This document shows, one piece after another, positions 44,323-53,631 of a stretch of DNA of 64,000 nucleotides. The stretch comes from Bradyrhizobium guangdongense. GTDB taxonomy: Bacteria; Pseudomonadota; Alphaproteobacteria; Rhizobiales; Xanthobacteraceae. The notes under the pieces were generated by a model, which saw only the letters and a list, made by a program, of their open reading frames with translations, did not search any database and had not been told where the DNA came from. The stretch lies in NCBI RefSeq assembly GCF_004114975.1, contig NZ_CP030051.1, forward strand, positions 868,001 to 932,000. Direction: 5' to 3'. The translations under genes and the position numbers were made by a program. How positions within the stretch are numbered: position 1 is the stretch's first letter; each line of letters starts with the position of its first letter.

Positions 44323-47300
44323 TCAATGCGCCTCGTCCCAGTTCGTGGCCGCGCGGACGTCGACGTGCAGCGGCACCGACAGCAGTACGGCCGGGAACGG
44401 CGCGTCCTGCATGACGTGCTGCACGACGGGAAGCGTCTTTTCGACCTCCGCGTCCGGGACCTCGAAGATCAATTCGTCATGCACCTGGAGCAGCATCTGT
44501 GCCGAAAGCTTCTTCTCGGCCAGCGCGTCCTCGACCCGCGTCATGGCGCGGCGGATAATGTCGGCTGCGGTACCTTGAAGTCGCGCGTTGATCGCCGCGC
44601 GCTCGTTGAAGGCGCGCACCGAGGCGTTGGAGGCCTTGATGTCGGGATAGTGGCACTTGCGGCCGAACAGCGTGGTGACGTAGCCGTGCTGTCGGCAGAA
44701 ATCGCGCGTCTCGTCCATATAGGCGCGGATGCCGGGGAAGCGCTCGAAATACTTCTTGATGTAGGCCGACGCCTCTTCACGGGCGATGCCGAGCTGGTTG
44801 GCGAGGCCGAACGCTGAGATGCCGTAGATGATGCCGAAATTGATCGCCTTGGCGCGGCGGCGGATCTCGCTCGGCATGCCCTTGATCGCCACGCCGAACA
44901 TTTCCGATGCCGTCATCGCGTGAATATCGAGACCGTCGCGGAACGCCTGCTTCAGCACCGGAATGTCGGCGATCTCGGCCAGCAGCCGCAGCTCGATCTG
45001 CGAATAGTCGGCCGAGACGAGCTTGTGCCCCGGCGTTGCGATGAAGGCGCGTCGGATTTTTCGGCCGTCATCGGTACGGACAGGAATGTTCTGCAGGTTC
45101 GGCTCGTTCGAGGACAGGCGGCCCGTCGTGGTTGCGGCCAGCGCGTAAGTGGTGTGCACGCGGTGGGTCTGCGGATTGACATAGGTCGGCAGCGCGTCCG
45201 TGTAGGTCGATTTCAGTTTCGAGACCTGGCGCCATTCCAGGATTTTCCGCGGAAAATCGTGGCCCTGCTCGGCGAGCTCGTCGAGCACCTGCGCGGTGGT
45301 TGACCACGCGCCTGTCTTGGTCTTGGTGCCGCCAGGCAACCCCATCTTGCCGAAGAGGATGTCGCCGATCTGCTTCGGGCTGCCGACGTTGACCGGCTCG
45401 CCGGCGATCTCCTGGATCTCGGCCTCGACGCGCGCCGCCGTCTGGGCGAAGTCGCCTGATAGCCGCGACAGCACCTGGCGGTCGATCGAGATGCCACGAC
45501 GCTCCATGCGCGCGAGCACCGCGACCAACGGCCGCTCCAGCGTCTCGTAGACGGTGTTCATGTGCTCGGCGACGAGGCGCGGCTTCAGCACGCGCCAGAC
45601 CCGCAAGGCGATGTCGGCGCCTTCGGCGGACAGCGGCGCGGCCTTGTCGATCGGCACCTGGTCGAAGGTGATCTTGCCCTTGCCGCTGCCGAGCAGCTCG
45701 CTCTCCTTCAGCATGGCATGGCCGAACCAGCGCTCGGACAATGATTCCAGCGCATGCGAGCCGCGGCCGGCATCGAGCACGTAGGAGATCAGCTGCGCAT
45801 CGTCTGTGTTGCGCAACGTGATGCCGTGCTGCGCCAGCATCACGGCGGTGAACTTGACGTCGAAGCCGATCTTGAGAATGCCCGATGATTCCAGCACCGG
45901 CCGCAGCGCATGAAGCGCGTCTTCGTGCCTGACCTGATCGGGCGCGAGGCCCGCGTCGAACAAGCCGCCGTCGCCGCCGGATTGCTTGTGCGCCAGCGGC
46001 ACATAACAGGCCTCGTTCGGGCCCAGCGCCAGCGCGATGCCGCAGAGATCGGCCTGCATCGGATCAATCGAGTTTCCGCGCAGTTCGACCGCGACATGGC
46101 CGGTGTCATGGATCCGTGCGATGAAGGCGTTGAGCTCTTTCAGCGTCTTGATGGCTTGATACTTGCCTCGGTCGACCGGCAGCTTGCGCAGCGCCTCCTC
46201 GCGCGCCGCGGCAAGTGAGACCGGCGCACCCTTCGGGCTCGCGGCCTTGTCCTCCTTGCCCGCCGATTTGTTGGGCTCGCCCGGCCGGGCTTGCGTCGGG
46301 CTACCGGATCCCGGTGCTGGCACGACGTCCGAAGGCGGCAGCGGCGTGAATACGCTCGCGCCTTTCGCGTAGCCGGGATCGGCATCCACATTGGCCGGAT
46401 CGATCTGCGAATATTCGGCGACGCGCCGTGTCAGCGTTGTGAACTCCATCGCCTTCAGGAAGGCAATCAGCTTGCGCGGATCGGGCTCGTGGACGGCCAG
46501 ATCGTCCAGCGGCACCTCCAGTTCGACCTTGTCGTCGAGCAGTACCAGCTGCCGCGAGATCCGCGCCTTCTCGGCGTTCTCGATCAGCGCCTCGCGGCGC
46601 TTGGGCTGCTTGATCTCGGTCGCGCGGAAGAGGAGCTGCTCGAGATCGCCATATTCGACGATCAGTTGGGCAGCGGTCTTGATGCCGATGCCGGGGACGC
46701 CCGGCACGTTGTCGGTGGAATCGCCGGCGAGTGCCTGCACCTCGACCACTTTCTCCGGCGGCACGCCGAATTTCTCGATCACCTCCGGGATGCCGATACG
46801 ACGATCCTTCATGGTGTCGTACATGGTGACGCAATCGGTGACGAGCTGCATCAGGTCCTTGTCGGAGGACACGATGGTCGCGCTGGCGCCGCGCTCGCAG
46901 GCCTGCCGCACATAGGTCGCGATGAGATCGTCGGCCTCGAAGCCGACTTGCTCCAGGCAGGGCAGATCGAAGGCGCGCACTGCCTCACGGATCAAAGCGA
47001 ATTGCGGGATCAGATCGTCAGGCGCCGGCGGCCGGTGCGCCTTGTAGTCTGGATAGATCTTGTTGCGGAAGGTGATTTCCGACTTGTCGAAGATGATGGC
47101 CAGATGCGTCGGCCGGTTGTCCTCGGGCATATCGCGCAGCAGCTTCCACAACATGTTGCAGAAGCCGAGCACGGCATTGACCTGCAAGCCGTCGGACTTG
47201 CGGTTCAGCGGCGGCAGCGCGTGATAGGCGCGGAAAATGTAGGAGGAACCGTCGACCAGGAAGACGTGGTCGCCCTTGCCGGCCGCTTTGGCGGCAACCG

Positions 47301-47403
47301 GTCTGGCAGCAGCTTTGGCAGCAGTGGCCTTGGTCTCGGCGGGCTTTGGCGCAGCAGCCTTGGTGTCAGCTTTGGCGGTGGTCTTCGGGGATGTTTTGGG
47401 CAT
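44323..47403 (-). CDS. polA: DNA polymerase I with degenerate proofreading site
   Basis: The 1026-residue polymerase has an Ala/Lys-rich N-terminal extension of about 45 residues, an intact 5'-3' exonuclease (VDGSSYIFRAYHALPP, FEADDLIAT, SSDKDLMQLV, GVPGIGIKTA), a 3'-5' exonuclease region and an intact polymerase (DYSQIELRLLAE, KAINFGIIYG, QVHDELIFEV). In the 3'-5' domain the Asp-x-Glu of motif I is Glu440-Leu-Arg442, the motif II Asp is Thr519 and the motif III Tyr/Asp are Leu and Gly595. Proofreading is therefore probably lost. Confidence 0.95.
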   Translation of the reverse strand: MPKTSPKTTAKADTKAAAPKPAETKATAAKAAARPVAAKAAGKGDHVFLVDGSSYIFRAYHALPPLNRKSDGLQVNAVLGFCNMLWKLLRDMPEDNRPTHLAIIFDKSEITFRNKIYPDYKAHRPPAPDDLIPQFALIREAVRAFDLPCLEQVGFEADDLIATYVRQACERGASATIVSSDKDLMQLVTDCVTMYDTMKDRRIGIPEVIEKFGVPPEKVVEVQALAGDSTDNVPGVPGIGIKTAAQLIVEYGDLEQLLFRATEIKQPKRREALIENAEKARISRQLVLLDDKVELEVPLDDLAVHEPDPRKLIAFLKAMEFTTLTRRVAEYSQIDPANVDADPGYAKGASVFTPLPPSDVVPAPGSGSPTQARPGEPNKSAGKEDKAASPKGAPVSLAAAREEALRKLPVDRGKYQAIKTLKELNAFIARIHDTGHVAVELRGNSIDPMQADLCGIALALGPNEACYVPLAHKQSGGDGGLFDAGLAPDQVRHEDALHALRPVLESSGILKIGFDVKFTAVMLAQHGITLRNTDDAQLISYVLDAGRGSHALESLSERWFGHAMLKESELLGSGKGKITFDQVPIDKAAPLSAEGADIALRVWRVLKPRLVAEHMNTVYETLERPLVAVLARMERRGISIDRQVLSRLSGDFAQTAARVEAEIQEIAGEPVNVGSPKQIGDILFGKMGLPGGTKTKTGAWSTTAQVLDELAEQGHDFPRKILEWRQVSKLKSTYTDALPTYVNPQTHRVHTTYALAATTTGRLSSNEPNLQNIPVRTDDGRKIRRAFIATPGHKLVSADYSQIELRLLAEIADIPVLKQAFRDGLDIHAMTASEMFGVAIKGMPSEIRRRAKAINFGIIYGISAFGLANQLGIAREEASAYIKKYFERFPGIRAYMDETRDFCRQHGYVTTLFGRKCHYPDIKASNASVRAFNERAAINARLQGTAADIIRRAMTRVEDALAEKKLSAQMLLQVHDELIFEVPDAEVEKTLPVVQHVMQDAPFPAVLLSVPLHVDVRAATNWDEAH

Positions 47404-47481
47404 GGCCGCAATGTATGAACTTTTGCGACCTTTGACAGCCTTGGGAGGCGGATTTTTGGGCTGGTAGCGCGGCTATCCCCC

Positions 47482-47587
47482 GCTGTCATTCCCCGCGAAA
47501 GCGGAGGAATCCAGTACGCCGCGGCTTCTCGGTTCAATCGCTGGCGCCTCGGCGTACTGGGTCGCCCGGTCTAGCCGGGCGACGACA
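47482..47587. repeat. palindromic repeat, second copy of the 43415 type
   Basis: Left half CTGTCATTCCCCGCGAAAGC with CCAGTAC, right half GTACTGGGTCGCCCGG with GGGCGACGACA. It is in reverse orientation to the copy at 43415 and lies between polA and the acyltransferase gene. Confidence 0.85.
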
Positions 47588-47599
47588 CCGAGAACTCTG

Positions 47600-48670
47600 C
47601 TACTCCGCCGCCTGCAAGGCCGGCCCGGTCTTCCTCGGCGCGATCCAGAATGCATCTGGCCGCTCGAACAGGAAGTGTGCATTGAGCCGCAGCGCGGCGT
47701 GCCAGATGGCGAGCGATCCGAGTACGCCAACGATGGTGACGATCAGGGAAACCATGCCGATGTCGGGAATGATGCCCGTCTGCAGCAGCACTGTCCGGGT
47801 CGTCGCCATCGGCAGGAAGAAGGCCAGATAGATCACGATCGAATTCTCGCCGCAGAAGCGCAGGCCATTGAGCCAATGCGCGCGCGCGAGCAACGTGCCG
47901 GTCGTGATGATCGCGCAGGCGCCGGCGAAGCCGAGCAGCAGTGACACGATCTTCCACTCGCTTGCGCCTGATGCAACGAGGCCGGCATCGACCAGCGCCC
48001 AGGTCGCTAGCGCGGCGAGTGCAAGCGCGGGATGGTTTCGCGCGCGATCCGACAGTGCGAATACGTAGGGCGCGAACAAATAGCCCGAGTAGAAATAGAC
48101 GAAGCGTGCGCAGAACTCGTCGATCACGGTCCAGCCGGTCGCGATGCGCGCGGTATCCAGCGCGGCGGCGGCGAACCAGATCGCGAGCGGCGGGAATCGG
48201 CGTGTCAGTTTTGTGACGACAAAGAAGATCGGCAGCAGGTAGATGAACCAGAGCGTGCCGAACGGCTCGATGAAGGATTCGAGATACAGCAGGCCCACGT
48301 CACGCCAGCCGATTTCAGCGGCAAAGGCGGGGGCCTTGAAGCCGAACTGGATTGTCACCCAGACGACATAAAAATAGGCGAAATGCACCACCTTGCGGTC
48401 GAGATAGGTTCGCCAGTCGCGATCGATCACCAAAGGCAGGAACAGGCCCGAAATCAGGAAGAAGTCAGGCATCCGGAACGGTTTTGCGAAGGCCACCACG
48501 ACATGCATAAAACCGGTTTTTCCGGCCGCGAGCTCGACCCCCAGCACCGAATGCATCATCACGACCATGATGATGCAGATGCCCTTGGCATAATCGACCC
48601 AGTCGACACGCGCGGCCGCGGAGGCTTTGGGAAGCCCGCTGTCCGCTGCTGATGTGCCTGATCGTGCCAT
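47600..48670 (-). CDS. acyltransferase family 3 membrane protein
   Basis: The 356-residue protein has ten or more membrane segments and the acyltransferase-3 features: DYAKGICIIMVVMMHSVLG with the essential His, and RMPDFFLISGLFL. Such enzymes add acetyl or other acyl groups to surface polysaccharides. It is divergent from ugd, whose product makes UDP-glucuronate for polysaccharides, so a role in modifying exopolysaccharide or capsule is likely but not proven. Confidence 0.87.
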   Translation of the reverse strand: MARSGTSAADSGLPKASAAARVDWVDYAKGICIIMVVMMHSVLGVELAAGKTGFMHVVVAFAKPFRMPDFFLISGLFLPLVIDRDWRTYLDRKVVHFAYFYVVWVTIQFGFKAPAFAAEIGWRDVGLLYLESFIEPFGTLWFIYLLPIFFVVTKLTRRFPPLAIWFAAAALDTARIATGWTVIDEFCARFVYFYSGYLFAPYVFALSDRARNHPALALAALATWALVDAGLVASGASEWKIVSLLLGFAGACAIITTGTLLARAHWLNGLRFCGENSIVIYLAFFLPMATTRTVLLQTGIIPDIGMVSLIVTIVGVLGSLAIWHAALRLNAHFLFERPDAFWIAPRKTGPALQAAE

Positions 48671-48861
48671 GTGTCCCTTTTCGAGGCGGGTTCCGCCCGA
48701 TCCTGTACGGGCGTGGCGCAGTGTGGCGCCCAGTGGTTTCCGACTTCTTTACCGGTACAAATCGCGTGCCGGTTTCCGGGCGCGGGCTCTTCCTTCCCGA
48801 CGGGAAAATGCTAAACCGCCCCGAGTTGGGGCTTCGTTAACCAAGCCAAACAGGGATTTTC

Positions 48862-50175
48862 ATGCGAATCGCGATGATCGGAACGGGCTATGTCGGACTG
48901 GTGTCCGGAGCCTGCTTTGCGGATTTCGGTCACGACGTCACCTGCGTCGACAAGGACGAGAAGAAGATCGCTGCGCTCCATCGCGGCGAGATTCCGATCT
49001 ACGAGCCGGGCCTCGACGAGCTGGTCGCCACCAACGTCAAGGCGAAGCGGCTCGACTTCACCACCGATGTCTCCAAGCCGGTCGCTGACGCCGACGCGGT
49101 GTTCATCGCCGTCGGCACGCCCTCGCGCCGCGGCGACGGCCATGCCGATCTCTCCTATGTCTACGCCGCCGCGAAGGAGATCGCGCAGTCGCTGACCGGC
49201 TTCACCGTCGTGGTGACGAAGTCGACCGTGCCTGTCGGCACCGGCGACGAGGTCGAGCGCATCATCCGCGAGACCAACCCCAAGGCGGACGTCGTCGTCG
49301 CCTCGAATCCCGAGTTCCTGCGCGAGGGCGCCGCGATCCGCGATTTCAAGTTCCCCGACCGCGTCGTGGTCGGCACCTCCGACGAGCGCGGCCGCAAGGT
49401 GATGGGCGACATCTACCGCCCGCTGTCGCTGAACCAGGCGCCGCTGATGTTCACCGCGCGCCGCACCGCCGAGATGATCAAATACGCCGCCAACGCCTTC
49501 CTCGCGACCAAGATCACCTTCATCAACGAGATCGCCGACCTGTCGGAAAAGGTCGGTGCCAACGTTCAGGAGGTCGCGCGCGGCATTGGCCTGGACAACC
49601 GCATCGGCACCAAGTTCCTGCACGCCGGTCCGGGCTTCGGCGGCTCCTGCTTCCCGAAGGACACCAAGGCGCTGATCAAGATCGCGCAGGACTACGACGT
49701 GAATCTGCGCATCGTCGAATCCGTGCTGGCGGTCAACGAGAACCGCAAGCGCGCGATGGCGCGGAAAGTGAGCCAGGCGCTCGGCGGCTCCTTGCGCGGC
49801 AAGACCATCGCCGTGCTCGGCCTCACCTTCAAGCCCGACACCGACGACATGCGCGATGCGCCCTCGATTCCGCTGGTGACGGGCTTGCTCGACATGGGCG
49901 CCAAGGTGAAGGCGTTCGATCCCGTCGGCATGGAGCAGGCCAAGGGCGAGTTGCCCAACATCACCTATTGCGAAGATGCCTATTCCTGCGCGCAAGGCGC
50001 CGATGCGCTGGTCATCGTGACCGAATGGGTCCAGTTCCGCGCGCTCGATCTCGACCGGCTGAAGACCACCATGGCGCAGCCCATCATCGTCGACCTGCGC
50101 AACATCTACCGCCCCGAAGACATGGCTGCCGCCGGCTTCACCTATGAGAGCGTGGGGCGGTCGCCCCAAGCCTGA
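48862..50175 (+). CDS. ugd: UDP-glucose 6-dehydrogenase
   Basis: The 437-residue enzyme oxidises UDP-glucose to UDP-glucuronate with two NAD. The NAD-binding motif is GTGYVGLVSGACFADFGHDV and the catalytic cysteine is Cys263 in GPGFGGSCFPKD. The C-terminal UDP-binding domain is present. In rhizobia this gene (rkpK in Sinorhizobium) is needed for exopolysaccharide and lipopolysaccharide. Preceded by a 190-base gap shared with the divergent acyltransferase. Confidence 0.96.
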   Translation: MRIAMIGTGYVGLVSGACFADFGHDVTCVDKDEKKIAALHRGEIPIYEPGLDELVATNVKAKRLDFTTDVSKPVADADAVFIAVGTPSRRGDGHADLSYVYAAAKEIAQSLTGFTVVVTKSTVPVGTGDEVERIIRETNPKADVVVASNPEFLREGAAIRDFKFPDRVVVGTSDERGRKVMGDIYRPLSLNQAPLMFTARRTAEMIKYAANAFLATKITFINEIADLSEKVGANVQEVARGIGLDNRIGTKFLHAGPGFGGSCFPKDTKALIKIAQDYDVNLRIVESVLAVNENRKRAMARKVSQALGGSLRGKTIAVLGLTFKPDTDDMRDAPSIPLVTGLLDMGAKVKAFDPVGMEQAKGELPNITYCEDAYSCAQGADALVIVTEWVQFRALDLDRLKTTMAQPIIVDLRNIYRPEDMAAAGFTYESVGRSPQA

Positions 50176-50196
50176 TCCACCACCGCACGTAATTCC

Positions 50197-50342
50197 GTCA
50201 TGGCCGGGCTTGCCGTCTTCGCTTAGGCTTCGCCGGCCCGATTCTGTAGCCCGGCGATGCGTTCGCGGAGCCGGCTCCCCGCCATCCACGTCTGTTTTCT
50301 AGTCGAAGACGTGGATGCCCGGCACAAGGCTGGGCATGACGA
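50197..50342. repeat. composite palindromic repeat before hrpB
   Basis: Outer arms CGTCATGGCCGGGCTTG and CTGGGCATGACG; inner hairpin CATCCACGTCT with AGACGTGGATG around about 13 bases. It fills the gap between ugd and hrpB. Confidence 0.8.
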
Positions 50343-50353
50343 GTGGATAGACC

Positions 50354-52828
50354 TTGCCCCGTAGCTTCGACACGCCCCTCCCGATCGATGCCGTGCTCGA
50401 CGACCTCTCGCGCACGCTGGAGGCGCACAATGCGGCCGTGCTGGTCGCCCCTCCGGGCGCCGGCAAGACCACACGCGTGCCGCTGGCGCTGCTCGATGCG
50501 CCCTGGGCCAAGGGCAAGAAGATCATCGTGCTCGAGCCGCGCCGTATCGCCGCGCGCGCCAGCGCCGATCGCATGGCCAAGTCGCTTGGCGAGCGCACGG
50601 GGGAGACCGTCGGTTATCGTGTCCGGTTCGGTTCGAAGATCTCGCGCGCCACGCGCATCGAGGTGGTGACCGAGGGGATCTTCACCCGCCAGATCCTCGA
50701 CGATCCCGAGCTCTCCGGCGTTGCGGCAATCTTGTTCGACGAATTCCACGAGCGCTCGCTCGATGCCGACATGGGCCTCGCGCTGGCGCGGGATGCGCAA
50801 ACCGGTCTGCGCGAGGGCCTACGAATCCTGGTGATGTCGGCCACGCTCGACGGTGCGCGCGTGGCCAAGCTGCTGGGCGATGCTCCCGTCGTCGAAAGCG
50901 CGGGCCGCGCCTTTCCGGTCGAGACGCGCTATCTGGGCCGCAAGGCGGATGCGCCGATCGAGCGGCAGATGGCGGATGCGATTGCCTCGGCCCTGCGCGC
51001 CGACAGCGGCTCGGTGCTCGCCTTCCTGCCGGGGGCGGCCGAAATCCGCCGCACTCAGAATTTCCTCAGCGAGCGCGTGCAGGACGCCAGCACCGAAATT
51101 GTGCCGCTGTTCGGCGCGCTCGATGCCGCCGTGCAGGACCGCGCCATCTCGCCTGCGCCAAAGGGCATGCGCAAGGTGGTGCTGGCGACCTCGATCGCCG
51201 AGACCTCGCTGACGATCGAAGGCGTGCGTATCGTCGTCGATTCGGGGCTCGCCCGCGTGCCGCGCTATGAGCCCGACATCGGCCTGACGCGGCTCGAAAC
51301 CGTGCGTGCGTCGCGTGCTGCAGTCGATCAGCGCCGCGGCCGCGCCGGCCGCACCGAGCCAGGCGTCTGCTACCGGCTCTGGGACGAGCCGCAGACCGCC
51401 TCGCTGGCGCTCTATACGCAACCCGAAATCCTGAGTGCCGACCTGTCCTCGCTGGTGCTCGACCTCGCGCAATGGGGCATTGCCGATCCCTCCGCGTTGT
51501 CCTTCCTCGATCCACCGCCGCAGCCGGCCTGGAAGGAGGCCAAGAGCTTGCTCTCCGAGCTTAATGCGCTCGATGGCGATGGCCGCATTACGGCGGAAGG
51601 CAAGAGCCTGCGCGCGCTGGCGCTGCCGCCGCGGCTGGCCCGCATGATCGTGGATTCGCATCGTGCAGGCTGCGGCGAAGAGGCGGCCGAGATCGCCGCC
51701 ATCATCACCGAGCGCGGGCTCGGCGGCGACAGCGTCGATCTCGAGCACCGGCGTGACCAGTTCCGCCGCGACCGCTCGCCGCGGGCGGCGAGTGCGCGCG
51801 ATCTCGCGCGACGCTGGGCCTCGCAGGTCGCAGCGTCCGAGAAGCCGGGACCGCAGGAGGATCTCTCCACCGGCCTGATGCTGGCCTATGCCTTCCCGGA
51901 CCGCGTCGCCCGCAACCGCGGCAACGGTAGTTTCGTGCTCGCCAACGGCCGGGGCGCCGCGGTGGAGCAGAGCTCTTCGCTCGCGCGAGCGCCTTACATC
52001 GCGATCGGCGAGATGACCGGCACGGCTGCGAGCGGCCGCATCCTGCTCGCGGCGCAAATCGCCGAGGACGATATCGAGCGGCATTTCGCCGAGCATATCG
52101 AGAGCGCCGACGAGATCTCGTTCGACCGCGGCGCGATGGCACTGCGCGCCCGCCGCAAGCGCATGCTGCACGCGATCACGCTGTCCGACGCGACGCTTCC
52201 TGTATCGCCATCGGAGGATACTGCGCGCATCTTCGCAGATGGTCTCATCGCCGCCGGCCTCGACCGGCTGCCATGGTCGAAGGCCGCAAAACAATGGCGC
52301 GATCGCGTGATGTTCTTGCGCAAGGCCGAGGGCGAGAGCTGGCCCGATCTCTCCGATAGCGAGCTGATCGCGCGGCGTGACGATTGGCTGGTGCCTGTTC
52401 TCTACGACAAGATCGCGCTGAAGGACATTTCCGCGGGCGACCTCTCCGATGCGTTGATGGCGCTGTTGCCGTGGGAGATGCGCGCGCGGCTCGACCGCGA
52501 GGCGCCGACCCATTTCGAGGCGCCCACGGGAAGCGTGCTCGCGATCGACTACGAGGCCGAGCAGGGACCGACTATCGCGGTGCGGCTGCAGGAACTGTTC
52601 GGCCTCAACACCCATCCCTCGATCGCCGCCGGCAAGGTGCCGCTAGTGCTCGAATTGCTGTCGCCGGCGCAACGCCCCGTGCAGGTGACGCGCGATCTCC
52701 CCGGCTTCTGGCGCGGCAGCTATGCGGCGGTCCGTTCCGACCTGCGCGGCCGCTATCCGCGCCATCCCTGGCCGGATGATCCGGCCGGCGCGATGCCGAC
52801 CCGGCGCGCAAAGCCGCGCGGCACCTGA
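50354..52828 (+). CDS. hrpB: ATP-dependent helicase HrpB
   Basis: The 824-residue DExH helicase has Walker A APPGAGKTTRVPL, motif II DEFHERSLDADMGLAL, SAT (MSATLDG), and motif VI QRRGRAGRTEPGVCYRLW. The C-terminal HrpB-specific domain runs to the end. The start appears to be a TTG at 50354; no ATG lies nearby before the Walker motif. HrpB has an unclear cellular role in RNA metabolism. Confidence 0.93.
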   Translation: MPRSFDTPLPIDAVLDDLSRTLEAHNAAVLVAPPGAGKTTRVPLALLDAPWAKGKKIIVLEPRRIAARASADRMAKSLGERTGETVGYRVRFGSKISRATRIEVVTEGIFTRQILDDPELSGVAAILFDEFHERSLDADMGLALARDAQTGLREGLRILVMSATLDGARVAKLLGDAPVVESAGRAFPVETRYLGRKADAPIERQMADAIASALRADSGSVLAFLPGAAEIRRTQNFLSERVQDASTEIVPLFGALDAAVQDRAISPAPKGMRKVVLATSIAETSLTIEGVRIVVDSGLARVPRYEPDIGLTRLETVRASRAAVDQRRGRAGRTEPGVCYRLWDEPQTASLALYTQPEILSADLSSLVLDLAQWGIADPSALSFLDPPPQPAWKEAKSLLSELNALDGDGRITAEGKSLRALALPPRLARMIVDSHRAGCGEEAAEIAAIITERGLGGDSVDLEHRRDQFRRDRSPRAASARDLARRWASQVAASEKPGPQEDLSTGLMLAYAFPDRVARNRGNGSFVLANGRGAAVEQSSSLARAPYIAIGEMTGTAASGRILLAAQIAEDDIERHFAEHIESADEISFDRGAMALRARRKRMLHAITLSDATLPVSPSEDTARIFADGLIAAGLDRLPWSKAAKQWRDRVMFLRKAEGESWPDLSDSELIARRDDWLVPVLYDKIALKDISAGDLSDALMALLPWEMRARLDREAPTHFEAPTGSVLAIDYEAEQGPTIAVRLQELFGLNTHPSIAAGKVPLVLELLSPAQRPVQVTRDLPGFWRGSYAAVRSDLRGRYPRHPWPDDPAGAMPTRRAKPRGT

Positions 52829-52945
52829 AGCCATTAACCGTCCGCTCATCCTTTTCGTCAAAATAGCGCCGGCTCCGCCGGGCGTTCGCTCGCGGGCGGG
52901 CGTGCCGCGTGGTGAAATCGAGCTCTCCGGCTCGGAAGTGGTGTG

Positions 52946-53458
52946 ATGCGTAACATTATGATCTTCGCGGCCATCATGATCGGCCTCGGCACCTTCATGG
53001 CGCAGATGGCGGACAGGGTGAGCTCCGCGTCCGCCACCTCAGTGCCACGCACGACCGTTGCGGTCGCGGCGACCGCGCCAGCTGGCGGCCGCAGCCTCAA
53101 CATCCCCCGCGACATTCGCGGCCACTTCCAGGCCGAAGGCCGCATCGACGGTCAGCGCATCGGCTTCATGGTCGACACCGGCGCCTCCGCTGTGGCGCTG
53201 AACGAGACCTCGGCCGCGCGCTTCGGCCTACGTCCCTCGCGCAGCGAATACAACGCCACGGTCACCACCGCGAACGGCACCATCAAGGCCGCGCGCACCC
53301 GCATCGCGATGCTTGATGTCGGCGGCCTCATCGTGCGCGACGTCGATGCCATGGTGCTCCCCGACGCGGCGCTGTCGGAGAACCTGCTGGGCCTCTCCTT
53401 CCTGTCGCGTCTCAGGCGTTTTGAATACGCCAACGGCCAGATGGTGCTGGAGCAGTAG
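52946..53458 (+). CDS. TIGR02281-type retropepsin-like aspartic protease
   Basis: The 170-residue protein has an N-terminal membrane anchor (about residues 4-22) and a retropepsin-like domain. The catalytic aspartate is Asp77 in FMVDTGAS, and LLGLSFLSRLRRFEYANGQMVLEQ is the characteristic C terminus of the family. It would be membrane-anchored with its protease domain in the periplasm. A GTG three bases upstream is an equal alternative start. The substrate is unknown. Confidence 0.9.
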   Translation: MRNIMIFAAIMIGLGTFMAQMADRVSSASATSVPRTTVAVAATAPAGGRSLNIPRDIRGHFQAEGRIDGQRIGFMVDTGASAVALNETSAARFGLRPSRSEYNATVTTANGTIKAARTRIAMLDVGGLIVRDVDAMVLPDAALSENLLGLSFLSRLRRFEYANGQMVLEQ

Positions 53459-53631
53459 GGTCGGGCAGTAGCGCCCGGATAGTTTGGTCTTGCGCTGACC
53501 ATCCGCGGGCCCCGCTTTTCGTTGCCAAACTGCCGCAATTGTCAGCCATAAGCCTTTATTCCTGCCTTCCGCTGCGGCCCGGCATTCGCTAAGGCTGCAC
53601 CAATTCAAGCCCCTTTCACGAGACCGTCTCC

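Noticed and set aside
46291..47418. 375-residue open frame opposite polA
   Set aside because: Antisense shadow; its C-terminal Gly/Leu repeat is the complement of the Ala/Lys-rich polA extension.
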